NCBI RefSeq assembly: GCF_000455265.1
Contig: NZ_HG005139.1
Span: 2,201,679-2,265,678, forward strand
From: Paenibacillus antibioticophila
Lineage (GTDB): Bacteria > Bacillota > Bacilli > Paenibacillales > Paenibacillaceae
Length of the DNA stretch: 64,000 nt
Direction of reading: 5' to 3'
Shown: in pieces, positions 9,032-18,095 of the stretch
Layout: every line of letters starts with the position of its first letter
Numbering within the stretch: position 1 is the first letter of the stretch
Notes under the pieces: generated by a model
What the model was told of the DNA's origin: nothing
Seen by the model: the letters and a program-made list of their open reading frames with translations, nothing else
The model's database searches: none
Translations under genes and position numbers: made by a program

Positions 9032-9841
9032 TTAAGATTTGAGATCCAAGTAATAAGGATTGCGTTGTCTGAAAATAACCCATCTTCTAAATCCAATTTG
9101 CGCTAATGTGTTACGTACCTTCTCCCACTCGTTTCCGACCCGCAAAGGATCATGAGCATCTGAGCCAAATGTAATCTCCACTCCATAATAATAGGCCTGC
9201 TCAATCACATTGATAGATGGATACCAGTCCTCTGGGGATTTTCGGAATCCTCCAGTATTTACTTCTAGGGCAACTCCTCTTTGGGCCATAGTCTTGAGCA
9301 GCGGTCCTATATAAGGCGCATATAAATTTTGGAACGACTCATAACCCCGATTAAACCTGTCCATATGTCCAATGATATTCACCCATCTACTCTGAACAGA
9401 CAGTTGCATTAACTCAATAAACCTTTTGAATTCCTCGTCCCGCTCTTCTTCAGAGGCGGTGCTCCAATCTACGCCCTTACTCACAAGCGAGGGAGAAGTG
9501 AAATGGATCGACCCAATGACATAATCAAGCGGAAAGCTGGTATAAGAGTGATCATATAAGTCAATGTGTTCCTTAAAAATATCCGATTCAACACCAATTA
9601 ACAGTTCTATTTGATCCTTGTATTTCTTTTTTAAATAGTAAGCTTCTTCTATATATTTAAAGAATTCACTTTTTCCCATCGCTAGTTTCGGAAAAGGCTT
9701 GTCCTCATCTGAAAAAAAGTACGGAGAATGATCGGTTATTCCCAGAACTTTCATACCTCTTGAAATTGCGATTTCTATATAGTCCTCCAATGCGCCGCTT
9801 GCATGTCCGCATCTTTCGTGGTGTGTATGTAAATCAAACAC
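9032..9841 (-). CDS. PHP-domain phosphatase, HisK (histidinol-phosphatase) type
   Basis: Metal-dependent phosphoesterase of the PHP family. 269 aa with metal-ligand motifs: HTH at 5-7, CGHASG, ITDHSPYF, GVESDIF, GSIHFTSP, GHMDRF and GSDAHDP. That full set indicates an active trinuclear site. Members are often called histidinol-phosphatase, but here there are no his genes. The gene is embedded in a sugar importer operon, so the real substrate may be a phosphorylated sugar or polyol (inference). Start is GTG at 9841 after GGAGGAG. It is followed 18 bases later by the chemoreceptor gene. Confidence 0.9.
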   Translation of the reverse strand: MFDLHTHHERCGHASGALEDYIEIAISRGMKVLGITDHSPYFFSDEDKPFPKLAMGKSEFFKYIEEAYYLKKKYKDQIELLIGVESDIFKEHIDLYDHSYTSFPLDYVIGSIHFTSPSLVSKGVDWSTASEEERDEEFKRFIELMQLSVQSRWVNIIGHMDRFNRGYESFQNLYAPYIGPLLKTMAQRGVALEVNTGGFRKSPEDWYPSINVIEQAYYYGVEITFGSDAHDPLRVGNEWEKVRNTLAQIGFRRWVIFRQRNPYYLDLKS

Positions 9842-9924
9842 TGCTTCTCCTCCAATCTCCTTCTACGACAAGATACAATTCAGAGATTTCTCGCGAGACA
9901 ATAGCCTCGCATGCTCTCTTGGGA

Positions 9925-10764
9925 CTATCCTTTATCAGCACCAGCGGTCAACCCTTCCACTAAGAAGCGTTGGAAGAACATGAACACTAGTGTAATAGGC
10001 AGTGCAACTAATACACATCCAGCAGCAAACAAAGTAAACTGTGTTGAAAATTGACTGCTTACCATGTTGTATAATCCAACTGCCAGCGTCTGCTGCTCCT
10101 TGGTTCGAAGCACCATTTGAGCGAAAATAAAATCATTAAACGCCCCGGCAAACGAGGTTACCGACAAATACACAATTAATGGCCTCGATAGGGGAACAAA
10201 AATTCTAAAGAACACAATCCAGTGATTGGCCCCATCTATTCTGGCCGCCTCTTCCAGACTCCGTGGTATGGTGTCGAAATAGCCTTTTACCAGCAAATAC
10301 CCCATAGCTGCCCCGCCTGAATAAACAAACATCAAAGCAGAATGCTTATTCAGTAAATTCATATTTAACAACAAAATGTAAACTGCAATCATACTCATAA
10401 AAGAAGGAAACATATTCAGAACAAATAGTCCCGACATCAAGCTTTTCCGTCCACGGAAGCGGAAGCGTGAAACAGCGTAACCGGTCAGCAGTACAAAGAA
10501 TGTACTGCATACCATGGATACAATCGCAATTTTGAGCGTATTCATATACCATTGTGCAAAAGGAAACTCTCTAAAAAGCTCTAAATAATGCTCAATGGTA
10601 AAACGTTCAGGCAGCAAATGCTCGCTGTATAGCGCAGTTCCTGGCCGGAAAGAGGCTAACACAACCCATAAGGCAGGATAGATCGTAACGATGGCAATAA
10701 CAATCAAGAGTAAATGGTGACTAAAGTCGCCCACAATTTTTTTCAACTTCGCTGCACTTATCAT
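9925..10764 (-). CDS. Carbohydrate ABC transporter permease, MalG type
   Basis: Inner-membrane subunit of a CUT1-class sugar importer. 279 aa, six predicted helices. It has the EAA loop that contacts the ATPase (SLEEAARIDGANHWIVFFRIFVP form, about residues 185-207). Its ATG overlaps the MalF stop (TGATG), so the two permeases are coupled. No ATPase gene lies nearby; such importers in Bacillota usually share one encoded elsewhere (MsmX type, established for several systems). Confidence 0.94.
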   Translation of the reverse strand: MISAAKLKKIVGDFSHHLLLIVIAIVTIYPALWVVLASFRPGTALYSEHLLPERFTIEHYLELFREFPFAQWYMNTLKIAIVSMVCSTFFVLLTGYAVSRFRFRGRKSLMSGLFVLNMFPSFMSMIAVYILLLNMNLLNKHSALMFVYSGGAAMGYLLVKGYFDTIPRSLEEAARIDGANHWIVFFRIFVPLSRPLIVYLSVTSFAGAFNDFIFAQMVLRTKEQQTLAVGLYNMVSSQFSTQFTLFAAGCVLVALPITLVFMFFQRFLVEGLTAGADKG

Positions 10765-12074
10765 CAGTTAAGATCCTCCTCTTTAAATGAGCGTGTCCGG
10801 CGAACATTCCAGATCGACAGAGTTGCCAAGATGATAAAGATTATGATACCGATGACAGATGCAAAATTATAATTGCCTTGGTTCATCGTAAGGTTATATA
10901 GCCATGTAATCAAAATGTCTGTATTTCCCGCGAATTGATACTCGCTGTTAGCCGGGTTGCCGTTGGTTAATAGGAAAATAGCACTGAAGCTATTCACATT
11001 GCCGGCAAACATACCAATTAGGATCGGAGATAAAGAATACATAACGCTTGGGAATGTGATCATTCTAAATTTTTGGAAGGCAGAGGCTCCATCAACTTCT
11101 GCAGCTTGATACAATTCTTTGGAAATCGTAGTTAGTATTCCGATGATCAACAGCATCGATATTGGATAACCATGCCAGAGATTAACTAATAACACGGTTA
11201 CCTTTGCCCAGGTAGGGTCAGAGAGCCAGGATGGTCCCTGAATACCGATCCATTTCAAATACTGATTAATCGGTCCAAACTGAGAATTAAACATGTTGCG
11301 CATAATTAAATATGAGACAAAACTCGGAATCGCAAATGGCAAAATATAAATCGTCCGCCATACGGATTTGAGTCGTGTTCTGGTGCTCTGCACCAGTAGC
11401 GCCACGCCAAATCCACCGAAGAATGTCGATACCGTAGCAAGAACCGCCCAAATAACATTCCATTTGAGCACCCCATAGAATGTATTTGCCCATTTGTTCA
11501 ATGTAAACAATTGTTTAAAGGCGTCAAAGCCAATCCAATCTATCAAATTAGCGGGGGGTAAATACTTAGGGGACGAATAGTTAGTAAAAGCAATCATGAC
11601 CGAGAATACAAGCGGTAGAACGGTAAAGAAGAACACAAAAAGAAGCGGTACAGAAATAATCAGCTGCGGAAACCTATGCTGACTAACATATTTCAATGAT
11701 TCTATAAAATTATGAGGTCGAATTCCTTGTTCAAGGGATTTCCCGACTTTATATGCATCTTTAATGTTAGCGATGTATACATAGCCAAACACAATAAGCC
11801 CGAACAACACAATCAATCCTTGAACAATCAAGAAAATGGAATGATCACCAGGAACCATCTTATATACTTTTCCAACCAGTTCCAATTGCTGAGCCTTTTC
11901 GCCCAAAGTAATGATGCCCCATAATGCTTCTTTTAAATTTAAGACAATGTAATATAATCCCAAGCCATGTAACAGGAGCATTAGAATACCCTTTATGTAT
12001 TGGCGATTATAGATTTGTCCCAGTCCCATTGCAACGACGGAGAGAATGGATGCCGTCTTCCTGTTGGGTTTCAT
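10764..12074 (-). CDS. Carbohydrate ABC transporter permease, MalF type
   Basis: Partner permease of the MalG-type gene. 436 aa, longer than the common ~300-aa CUT1 permeases. An extra N-terminal region (first ~130 residues) has additional hydrophobic segments, as in maltodextrin/galactan permeases (MdxF, GanP). EAA loop near residues 325-345 (AAEVDGASAFQKFRMITFP). That architecture suggests an oligosaccharide-type substrate, but no glycosidase is present. Located 92 bases after the binding-protein gene. Confidence 0.93.
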   Translation of the reverse strand: MKPNRKTASILSVVAMGLGQIYNRQYIKGILMLLLHGLGLYYIVLNLKEALWGIITLGEKAQQLELVGKVYKMVPGDHSIFLIVQGLIVLFGLIVFGYVYIANIKDAYKVGKSLEQGIRPHNFIESLKYVSQHRFPQLIISVPLLFVFFFTVLPLVFSVMIAFTNYSSPKYLPPANLIDWIGFDAFKQLFTLNKWANTFYGVLKWNVIWAVLATVSTFFGGFGVALLVQSTRTRLKSVWRTIYILPFAIPSFVSYLIMRNMFNSQFGPINQYLKWIGIQGPSWLSDPTWAKVTVLLVNLWHGYPISMLLIIGILTTISKELYQAAEVDGASAFQKFRMITFPSVMYSLSPILIGMFAGNVNSFSAIFLLTNGNPANSEYQFAGNTDILITWLYNLTMNQGNYNFASVIGIIIFIILATLSIWNVRRTRSFKEEDLN

Positions 12075-12166
12075 TATCAGTATTACATCTCCTTCAAGTT
12101 AAGCAATTATCCATTTTTGAAGAGGATAACTGCTTAACTTTTATGTTATCTACTACAATCCGAGAA

Positions 12167-13489
12167 TCACTTAGCGCTTTGCTGTTCAATGCCTGCCTTG
12201 ATGTCAGTAACAGCCTTGTCCAGCGTCGTCTTTACATCGGCGCCTTCCCAGATTAATTCCAAGGCAGCAGTCATCGGTCCCCACATTTGAGTCGCTGGAA
12301 GAATATTGGGCATCGGCTGAGAGTTTTTAATTTGTTCTGTAAATGCTTTCACTACCTCATTACCAGTAATTTCAGGCAGAGAATCCATGCCATTAAGCGA
12401 CGGAATGACCCCCGTTAATTCAAAGTTCTTCATTGCAGCCTCTTCTGTAGTGGCAAAATGAATAAACAATTTAGCGGCATTCGGATATTGGCTGAATGAG
12501 CTTACATAATAAGCTTTCACTCCAGAGAAACTGATAGGCGTCTTGCCGTTTGGCATCGGAGGAAGAGGAACCGCCCCAACTTCAAATCCCAGCTTTTCCT
12601 TCGTGAAGTTCCCCAATTGAGCTACTCCATCCATATTGATCGGCAATTTCCCGGTTTGGAACAGGTTAGTTTTTACGTCTGCGGTTGCATCGACACCTTT
12701 AATCGGAAGAGCTGCTTTCAAGCTTTGGAAAAATTGCATTCCTTCAATAGCGCCGTCGCTATTCAAACCAATATCTTCCGGGTCCGTTCCATTGTTTCCA
12801 AAGATATAACCCCCGCTCCCCCCAATCCAAGAATAGTTATAATAAAAATCCGTCACCTGCCACATAAAACCAAACTTATTGTTAGCTACATCGTTATACC
12901 CTTTAGCAAATTCGACAATGCTGTCCCATGATTTTAGAACCTCCTCATCAACAAGCTCCTTGTTGTAATACAAGAGGTAGGTTTCTACATTACGAGGGTA
13001 GCCGTAGATCATACCGTCCAACGATACAGCATCCACCAGTTCCTTAGGGTAGTTGGCTATTGTTTCTTCTGCATAATAATCATTAGGCAGTAAAATGCCA
13101 GAAGCTACCGCATCGCCTAAGGTATTATGAGGCATAACCAATATATCCGCGCCCAGGCCGGCAGGGCCGTCAGTTTTCAATTTTTTCCGTTGTTCCGTAG
13201 CTGGAACCTCCTGAAATTCGACCGGAATATTATATTTGCTTGTAAACTCCTTCGCAATCGCTTCAATGAAAGGCTGCTCATCCTTACCTTCCCAAATGAC
13301 CAGCTTTGCACCAGGCTCCGGTACTAAACCTTCATCTTCACCATTCACTGATGTTGATGACCCATTCTCGGACGAAATGTTATTGCTTGCATCGGATGTC
13401 ACTGAATTGCCAGAGCCCGACGAGCATGCAGTAATAGAAAAAACTAAAACTAATGCAGTCAACAAAAGTGTAATTTTTTTGAAATTCAT
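12167..13489 (-). CDS. Extracellular sugar-binding lipoprotein, MalE type
   Basis: Substrate-binding subunit of the importer. 440 aa from the ATG at 13489, which follows AGGAGG; an upstream in-frame extension lacks a ribosome site. Signal peptide with lipobox SITAC, then a Ser/Gly/Asn-rich linker, then a two-lobed binding protein beginning KLVIWEGKDEQPFI. The C-terminal MWGPMTAALELIWEG block is like MalE/MdxE/GanS. Anchored outside the membrane by a lipidated cysteine. Ligand cannot be read from sequence. Confidence 0.93.
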   Translation of the reverse strand: MNFKKITLLLTALVLVFSITACSSGSGNSVTSDASNNISSENGSSTSVNGEDEGLVPEPGAKLVIWEGKDEQPFIEAIAKEFTSKYNIPVEFQEVPATEQRKKLKTDGPAGLGADILVMPHNTLGDAVASGILLPNDYYAEETIANYPKELVDAVSLDGMIYGYPRNVETYLLYYNKELVDEEVLKSWDSIVEFAKGYNDVANNKFGFMWQVTDFYYNYSWIGGSGGYIFGNNGTDPEDIGLNSDGAIEGMQFFQSLKAALPIKGVDATADVKTNLFQTGKLPINMDGVAQLGNFTKEKLGFEVGAVPLPPMPNGKTPISFSGVKAYYVSSFSQYPNAAKLFIHFATTEEAAMKNFELTGVIPSLNGMDSLPEITGNEVVKAFTEQIKNSQPMPNILPATQMWGPMTAALELIWEGADVKTTLDKAVTDIKAGIEQQSAK

Positions 13490-13532
13490 TAAAAAACCTC
13501 CTAATTGGGCTTTGTTATTAGGTGAATAAGAT

Positions 13533-14156
13533 TCAATCAGATACATGTATTCCTAGATGTTCGGTAAAAACTTCAGCAGACTCGCATTTACCATCAGCTC
13601 TCATCGTGAACTTGACAATACCGGCATTATAGACCGGAATCATATCACCTGGATTAGCAATTTGCTTCAAGTCCGCAGTAGATTGTCCATGCCCAACAAC
13701 AACAATGTTCTCGTCAGTCCCTAGTTCTGGAGCAATATGCCTATCATAAAAAGAACGAACTCTAGCTCTTACCGCACGTTGATCCTCCGGCCATACCGGC
13801 CACCACTGCTTACTTTTATCGTGTGTATGTATAAACCTCACGTTGTCGTAATCGCTTTCAATTTGGTCGCACCTTAGCCAGTTATAATCCCGATACTCTG
13901 TCCATTGATCCAGAAACATCTCAGACATTTCGGGAACCAGGATCACCGGCAAGTTGCAGGCCCGTGCAAGAGGCAATGCTGATAGAAGAGCTCTTCGAAG
14001 CGGACTAGAAAATATGACCTTAACTTTAATATCCTTAAAGTACGTGGGTATTTGCTGAGCTTGCCAATATCCTATTTCAGATAGCTCACAATCTGCTCCG
14101 CCTCCTTTTCCGATATTCATTGTTGATTGTCCATGTCGGATTACGTACAAATTCAA
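13533..14156 (-). CDS. Histidine-phosphatase (phosphoglycerate mutase-like) family protein
   Basis: Branch-1 histidine acid phosphatase fold. 207 aa from TTG at 14156, chosen because AAGGGAGGG lies 9 bases before it and the protein then opens directly with the catalytic RHGQ motif (residues 7-10). The second catalytic histidine is in VVGHGQST. Both catalytic histidines are present, so it should be active as a phosphatase or mutase. First gene of the accessory operon, 43 bases before the binding-protein gene. It is the second unrelated phosphatase in this importer cluster. Confidence 0.88.
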   Translation of the reverse strand: MNLYVIRHGQSTMNIGKGGGADCELSEIGYWQAQQIPTYFKDIKVKVIFSSPLRRALLSALPLARACNLPVILVPEMSEMFLDQWTEYRDYNWLRCDQIESDYDNVRFIHTHDKSKQWWPVWPEDQRAVRARVRSFYDRHIAPELGTDENIVVVGHGQSTADLKQIANPGDMIPVYNAGIVKFTMRADGKCESAEVFTEHLGIHVSD

Positions 14157-14434
14157 CGTACAATTCCCTCCCTTCTCCAAATGGAATACTTCAAGTGAAA
14201 TTAGATTCATATTTATTTCATAATATTTCATATTTATTTCACTTGATACTTTCTTATTTAATCACATATACCTTTCTTTGTGAAGCGTTTTTTTACATAA
14301 TAAACCCTAAAACATCAATATTCGTTTATAATAGACGTTAACATAGTCTATATTGACATAAATTATGAATAAATTCGCGAAATGTTTATAAGATATTTCA
14401 TTATCATTCAGAAATAATTCCATAAAAATTATAC
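14157..14434 (-). promoter_or_regulatory. AT-rich control region of the accessory operon
   Basis: About 280 very AT-rich bases with no supported gene. It holds a perfect 21-bp inverted repeat with six-base arms (14331-14351, ATAGAC and GTCTAT), a TTCGCGAA palindrome near 14373, and a weak promoter-like pair TTCACA-17-TTAAAT on the minus strand near 14255-14285. One of the palindromes could be the LacI-type operator. Consensus-level evidence only. Confidence 0.4.
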
Positions 14435-14534
14435 TTGGATTACATGGCATATACTTTGGGGTGGTTTTTATCTAGGGGAATTCTGTTTATGATGCTCGCT
14501 GAAAAAATCATTTGTGTGATCGGCTGCATAAAGA

Positions 14535-14583
14535 TAAAAAACCCGTTTCTGCAGGAATACTACCTGCAAAAACGGGTGGTTAA
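14535..14583 (-). terminator. Terminator after the cheR/small-protein unit
   Basis: Strong hairpin: AACCCGTTT and TGCAGG pair with CCTGCA and AAACGGGT across a 7-base loop. On the minus strand the 3' arm runs into GGGTTTTTTATC. It ends the long hbs-to-cheR region. A plus-strand reading frame across it (14435-14638) is not credible. Confidence 0.85.
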
Positions 14584-14623
14584 AAAATATGCAGCAAGGA
14601 AATCGGCCCGGGATACCGGAAGA

Positions 14624-14797
14624 TTAAGGATGTCCTGACGCATGCTGCTGCTCATCCAACAGCTCACGCCGCTTGTCACTGTAGGATTGCTCCAATATTC
14701 CTGACAGCTGTGCCTTTTCGAGCCCCAGCACCTGAGAGCACTCCTGCAGCGTCAATAATCCTCTCCGGTAAGCATCAATGACCTTTCTCTTATCCAT
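14624..14797 (-). CDS. Small protein of unknown function (57 aa) downstream of cheR
   Basis: ATG at 14797 with AGGAGGCAGGG before it, reading MDKRKVIDAYRRGLLTLQEC onward to SGHP and a TAA at 14624. Charged and helical. The pattern of a short helix, RGLLTLQECSQVLGL and then a basic C-terminus resembles half of a helix-turn-helix, but I recognise no family. It lies 70 bases after cheR and just before a strong terminator, so it is the last gene of that unit. Confidence 0.72.
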   Translation of the reverse strand: MDKRKVIDAYRRGLLTLQECSQVLGLEKAQLSGILEQSYSDKRRELLDEQQHASGHP

Positions 14798-14866
14798 ATA
14801 TGCCCTGCCTCCTATTGACCCTGTTGTTCGTCATTATGGGATAACAAGAGGAGGAATATACAGCGG

Positions 14867-15673
14867 CTAGGCTTTTTTACGATAAAAGAACGTATCGGCA
14901 GACTCAAATCCGTATTGCGAAGGCGAGAAGATCTGTTCAGTGCTTCCGACGAATAAAATGCCCCCTGGGCGCAGCGCTCCTGCAAACTTGTGATAGAGCT
15001 GATGCTTTGCTTCCTCTGTAAAATAAATCATTACATTGCGGCATACGATCAGATCAAAGCCCTCTTCGAATTTGTCCAGCAGCAGGTTCTGCTTCTTGAA
15101 GCTCACCGCTTTCTTCACCTTCTCGTCGAAGCGGAACATCGCTCCGTCCTGTGTGAAGTATTTCTTGGCAATCTCCTCGGGAACATCCTTCAATGAACGC
15201 TCCAGATATTTGCCCTCGGCGGCTTTTGCCAGCGCCCCTTCATCAATGTCAGACGCCAGCAAATATGTACTATGGAGCAATCCCTTCTCAGCCAGAATCA
15301 TGGACAGCGTATATGGCTCCTCTCCTGTTGAGCAGGCCGCACTCCAGATGCGCAGCTTGGGGGTTCCGGATTCAGGAAGCAAAGACGGGAGCACCTTGTC
15401 CCGAAGCACCTCCCAACGATTCGGGTTCCGCCAGAACTCCGATACATTGATCGTCATCTTGTCCAGAAATTCATAGAATAAAGGCTTGCTTTGCATCATG
15501 GCTGTGTAAAAGGCATCGAATGAAGGAAAGCCGTTCTTGTTGCGCAGCGTAGTCAGTCTGCGTTTCATTTGGGCTTCCTTGTATTGGGCCAAATCTATGC
15601 CTGTGCTCTTCTTGATACTTTGAATAAATCCGAGATAGTCCGGATCCATCTGAATCTGTTCTTCCGGCAGCAT
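14867..15673 (-). CDS. cheR: Chemotaxis protein methyltransferase CheR
   Basis: Methylates receptor glutamates using S-adenosylmethionine to adapt chemotaxis. 268 aa from ATG 15673, preceded by GGGGGA; an in-frame TTG lies 15 bases upstream. N-terminal helical domain (about 1-85) with RLTTLRNKNGF, then the methyltransferase domain with IWSAACSTGEEPYTLSMI and VCRNVMIYF. Follows ndk by 18 bases, as in B. subtilis. Its adaptation targets include chemoreceptors such as the one at 6920-9013. Confidence 0.96.
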   Translation of the reverse strand: MLPEEQIQMDPDYLGFIQSIKKSTGIDLAQYKEAQMKRRLTTLRNKNGFPSFDAFYTAMMQSKPLFYEFLDKMTINVSEFWRNPNRWEVLRDKVLPSLLPESGTPKLRIWSAACSTGEEPYTLSMILAEKGLLHSTYLLASDIDEGALAKAAEGKYLERSLKDVPEEIAKKYFTQDGAMFRFDEKVKKAVSFKKQNLLLDKFEEGFDLIVCRNVMIYFTEEAKHQLYHKFAGALRPGGILFVGSTEQIFSPSQYGFESADTFFYRKKA

Positions 15674-15691
15674 CACATTATCCCCCAATCA

Positions 15692-16135
15692 TTAGACCCA
15701 AGTTGCAATACTTTTAGCGTAGAGCACGAGCTCCGATTCGTCAAAAAAGTTGGCGATCTCCCGCTCCGCACTATCCGGACTGTCCGAACCATGAATCAGA
15801 TTGAATGGCGTGTGAGCAGCGTAATCACCGCGAATCGTGCCTGGCAGCGCTTCCGTTACTTTCGTCTTGCCGATCACCATTCTCGACAGCTCGATAATAT
15901 CGTCGCCTTCCCATACCATGGCAAATACAGGCCCTGAGGTAATGAATGTAATCAGGCTGTCGAAAAAGGGCTTGCCCTCATGCTCGGCATAATGAGCTTT
16001 TGCCTGCTCCTTGCTAACGGTCACCAGCTTCCCCGCCACCAGCTTGAAGCCCTTCTTCTCAAACCGGCCAACAATCTCGCCGATCAATCCGCGTTGAACG
16101 CCATCCGGCTTCACCATCAAAAAAGTCCGCTCCAT
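15692..16135 (-). CDS. ndk: Nucleoside diphosphate kinase
   Basis: Equilibrates NTP and NDP pools through a phosphohistidine. 147 aa from ATG 16135 (GGAGG seven bases upstream). It begins [20 protein letters not shown] and carries the active-site [16 protein letters not shown]. Normal length. Part of the conserved hepT-ndk-cheR order. Confidence 0.97.
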   Translation of the reverse strand: MERTFLMVKPDGVQRGLIGEIVGRFEKKGFKLVAGKLVTVSKEQAKAHYAEHEGKPFFDSLITFITSGPVFAMVWEGDDIIELSRMVIGKTKVTEALPGTIRGDYAAHTPFNLIHGSDSPDSAEREIANFFDESELVLYAKSIATWV

Positions 16136-16214
16136 AACTAACCTCCGTCTCACTTGTCAATATACTGCAGCATCCGCCTACCGGCGAAGGATAAAGATCA
16201 ACCGTATTTTACCA

Positions 16215-16260
16215 GAAAAAAAGAGAGCTGATAAGGAGTTTATCACTTTTCACTGCTCTA
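16215..16260 (-). terminator. Probable terminator after hepT
   Basis: Minus strand TGATAA/TTATCA stem with outer GAGC/GCTC pairing, followed by CTCTTTTTTT. It overlaps the hepT stop codon. It is an irregular stem, so it may only partly terminate before ndk. Confidence 0.55.
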
Positions 16261-17232
16261 GTAAGAACGTTTGTTAACAAACAAAGCGATCTCCTTCAAA
16301 TGCGATTTCGCCTTGCACTCCGGCAGCCCTTCCAGAGCATTAAAGGCCTTGGCGATAAATCGGTCAGCCAGCTCCTCGGATTGGCGTATTCCATCGCTCC
16401 GGCGAATCATGTTGATGGCTGAGGAAGTATCAGCCGTTAGTCCGGCCGCGCGGATTTGTTCCAGTTCTGCAAGCAGCGGCGCTCTCAATCCTTCTTCCTG
16501 CAGCGCATAAATGACCGGCAGCGTAATATTGCCTTGTCGCATATCGCTTCCCGGCGGCTTGCCAATGGTCTTCTCGGTGCCCAATAAATCCAGCAGATCA
16601 TCCCGGATTTGAAAGGCCATGCCCACATTATAGCCATAGCGGTATAACCGGTGATGCACTGATGAAGGCGCGTCGGCAGCCAATGCTCCCAACTGGCAAC
16701 TGATTGCGATCAATAGCGCCGTTTTGCGGCGGATGCGGAGCAGGTAATTGCGCACGCTTTGATCCGTATTGAAGAAATCACGAATTTGCTCCATTTCCCC
16801 GATGGACATCTGAACCATCGCCTTGGCCAAAATCCGATGCAGCTCCGGGTTCTCCAGCGTAGTCGCCATCATCAATGCCTTGGCATAGATGAAATCCCCC
16901 GTGTACATCGCAATTTTATTATCCCACTTGGCCTTTACCGTGGGCTTGCCGCGTCTTGTCCCCGCATCATCAATGACATCATCGTGAACGAGGGATGCCG
17001 AGTGAATAAGCTCTAGCGGAACAGCTACATGCTGCAGCTTGTTCAAATCGTAGTCTCCGAACTTTCCGCCCAGCAGGACAAACACAGGGCGCAGCCGCTT
17101 CCCTCCCGCCTTCAGCAGGTGGAGAGAAGTCTCGCTCAGCAGGTCCTCATCGCCTTCGATGCTCCGGTACAATTGCTGCTCAATAACATCCATATCTTTT
17201 TTTAGTGCGCCGAAAATGTCCAATAATTTCAT
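16258..17232 (-). CDS. hepT: Heptaprenyl diphosphate synthase component II
   Basis: Catalytic trans-prenyltransferase subunit that elongates FPP to the C35 tail of menaquinone-7. 324 aa with both aspartate-rich motifs: LVHDDVIDDAGTRRGKPT (about residue 80) and FQIRDDLLDLLG (about residue 210). Works with HepS at 20299-21168. The ATG overlaps the mqnA stop (ATGA), so the two are translationally coupled. Confidence 0.96.
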   Translation of the reverse strand: MKLLDIFGALKKDMDVIEQQLYRSIEGDEDLLSETSLHLLKAGGKRLRPVFVLLGGKFGDYDLNKLQHVAVPLELIHSASLVHDDVIDDAGTRRGKPTVKAKWDNKIAMYTGDFIYAKALMMATTLENPELHRILAKAMVQMSIGEMEQIRDFFNTDQSVRNYLLRIRRKTALLIAISCQLGALAADAPSSVHHRLYRYGYNVGMAFQIRDDLLDLLGTEKTIGKPPGSDMRQGNITLPVIYALQEEGLRAPLLAELEQIRAAGLTADTSSAINMIRRSDGIRQSEELADRFIAKAFNALEGLPECKAKSHLKEIALFVNKRSY

Positions 17233-18095
17233 TCTTTCACCCGCATCAGCTTATTGTCATTCCATATGTTCATCCGGACTTCATGATCCAGCAGACCCAA
17301 TTCTCTGGCATAAGCGAAATACAGAGCCAGCCCTGCTTGACGGCGTTCCGGGAAGTCGTAGCGCAAGTTATGAAAATAATGATTCCAGTAAGATGCTGTA
17401 CCGCCGATTTGAGTCATCGCCTCATCTGCAAGCGGCTTAAGATTAGAAAGGCTTCTCGCCTTGCTGGTCTGGAACGCCTCACACACGGCGGAGACAAACT
17501 CCGGATACTGCTCGGCAAGAGAACGCTGCACCGCCCAGACGGCAAATGTCATGCCGTACCCGGTCCACTCCCTCCAGACTTCCCCCAAATCGGTGACGAT
17601 ATAACCGTGATCCTTCCAGGAGGCCTGGATCGCATGATCCCCGATCAGCAGAGCCGCGTCGCTGTCCTCCATCATTTTCTCCAGCACGGGCTCGCTGTCC
17701 CAATACGTCGGCTTGCCTTCATAGGCACGCTCCATAATGATCTTGAGCAGGTTCACCGAAGTCGCGGAAGTATTCGTCAACGCAAATGTTCCGTTCCGAA
17801 TTTCCTTCAGCGGTTTGCGCGAGAAGACCAGGATCGAATGGACAGGACCATCTGTGCTGACGGACAAATCCGGCAGGAGCAGAAGCTCTTCCGATCCGTG
17901 GCCGTAGGAGAAGGAGGAGACTGGTGACAAGCCCAGCGTGTGCTCAAGCATTCGCCGGTTAAGCCTGGAAGGAACTTCAGTCACCAGGCTGGCCGGCAGC
18001 GGGAGCCGGCTTGCCTCAAAATAATGAAATACGGGCCAGACATTGGTATATTTGATCTTCCCGATGAGGATATCTTCATTCTCTCTGATGTTCAT
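17229..18095 (-). CDS. mqnA: Chorismate dehydratase (futalosine menaquinone pathway)
   Basis: MqnA-family enzyme that dehydrates chorismate to 3-enolpyruvylbenzoate, the first step of the futalosine route to menaquinone. 288 aa, periplasmic-binding-protein-like fold. It opens with [16 protein letters not shown] and has the [10 protein letters not shown] and LLIGDHAI motifs typical of the family. ATG 18095 is preceded by a G-rich site. Overlaps ubiX by 20 bases and hepT by 4. Together with ubiX, ubiA and menG it indicates that this organism uses futalosine rather than the MenF-D-H route. Confidence 0.9.
   Translation of the reverse strand: MNIRENEDILIGKIKYTNVWPVFHYFEASRLPLPASLVTEVPSRLNRRMLEHTLGLSPVSSFSYGHGSEELLLLPDLSVSTDGPVHSILVFSRKPLKEIRNGTFALTNTSATSVNLLKIIMERAYEGKPTYWDSEPVLEKMMEDSDAALLIGDHAIQASWKDHGYIVTDLGEVWREWTGYGMTFAVWAVQRSLAEQYPEFVSAVCEAFQTSKARSLSNLKPLADEAMTQIGGTASYWNHYFHNLRYDFPERRQAGLALYFAYARELGLLDHEVRMNIWNDNKLMRVKE

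Noticed and set aside
14281-14300. cre-like TGAAGCGTTTTTTTACA upstream of the accessory operon
   Set aside because: The spacing around the CG does not fit the CcpA consensus in any alignment I tried.
14435-14638. 67-codon plus-strand open frame
   Set aside because: It runs through a strong terminator hairpin and the end of the 57-aa minus-strand gene, with no ribosome site.
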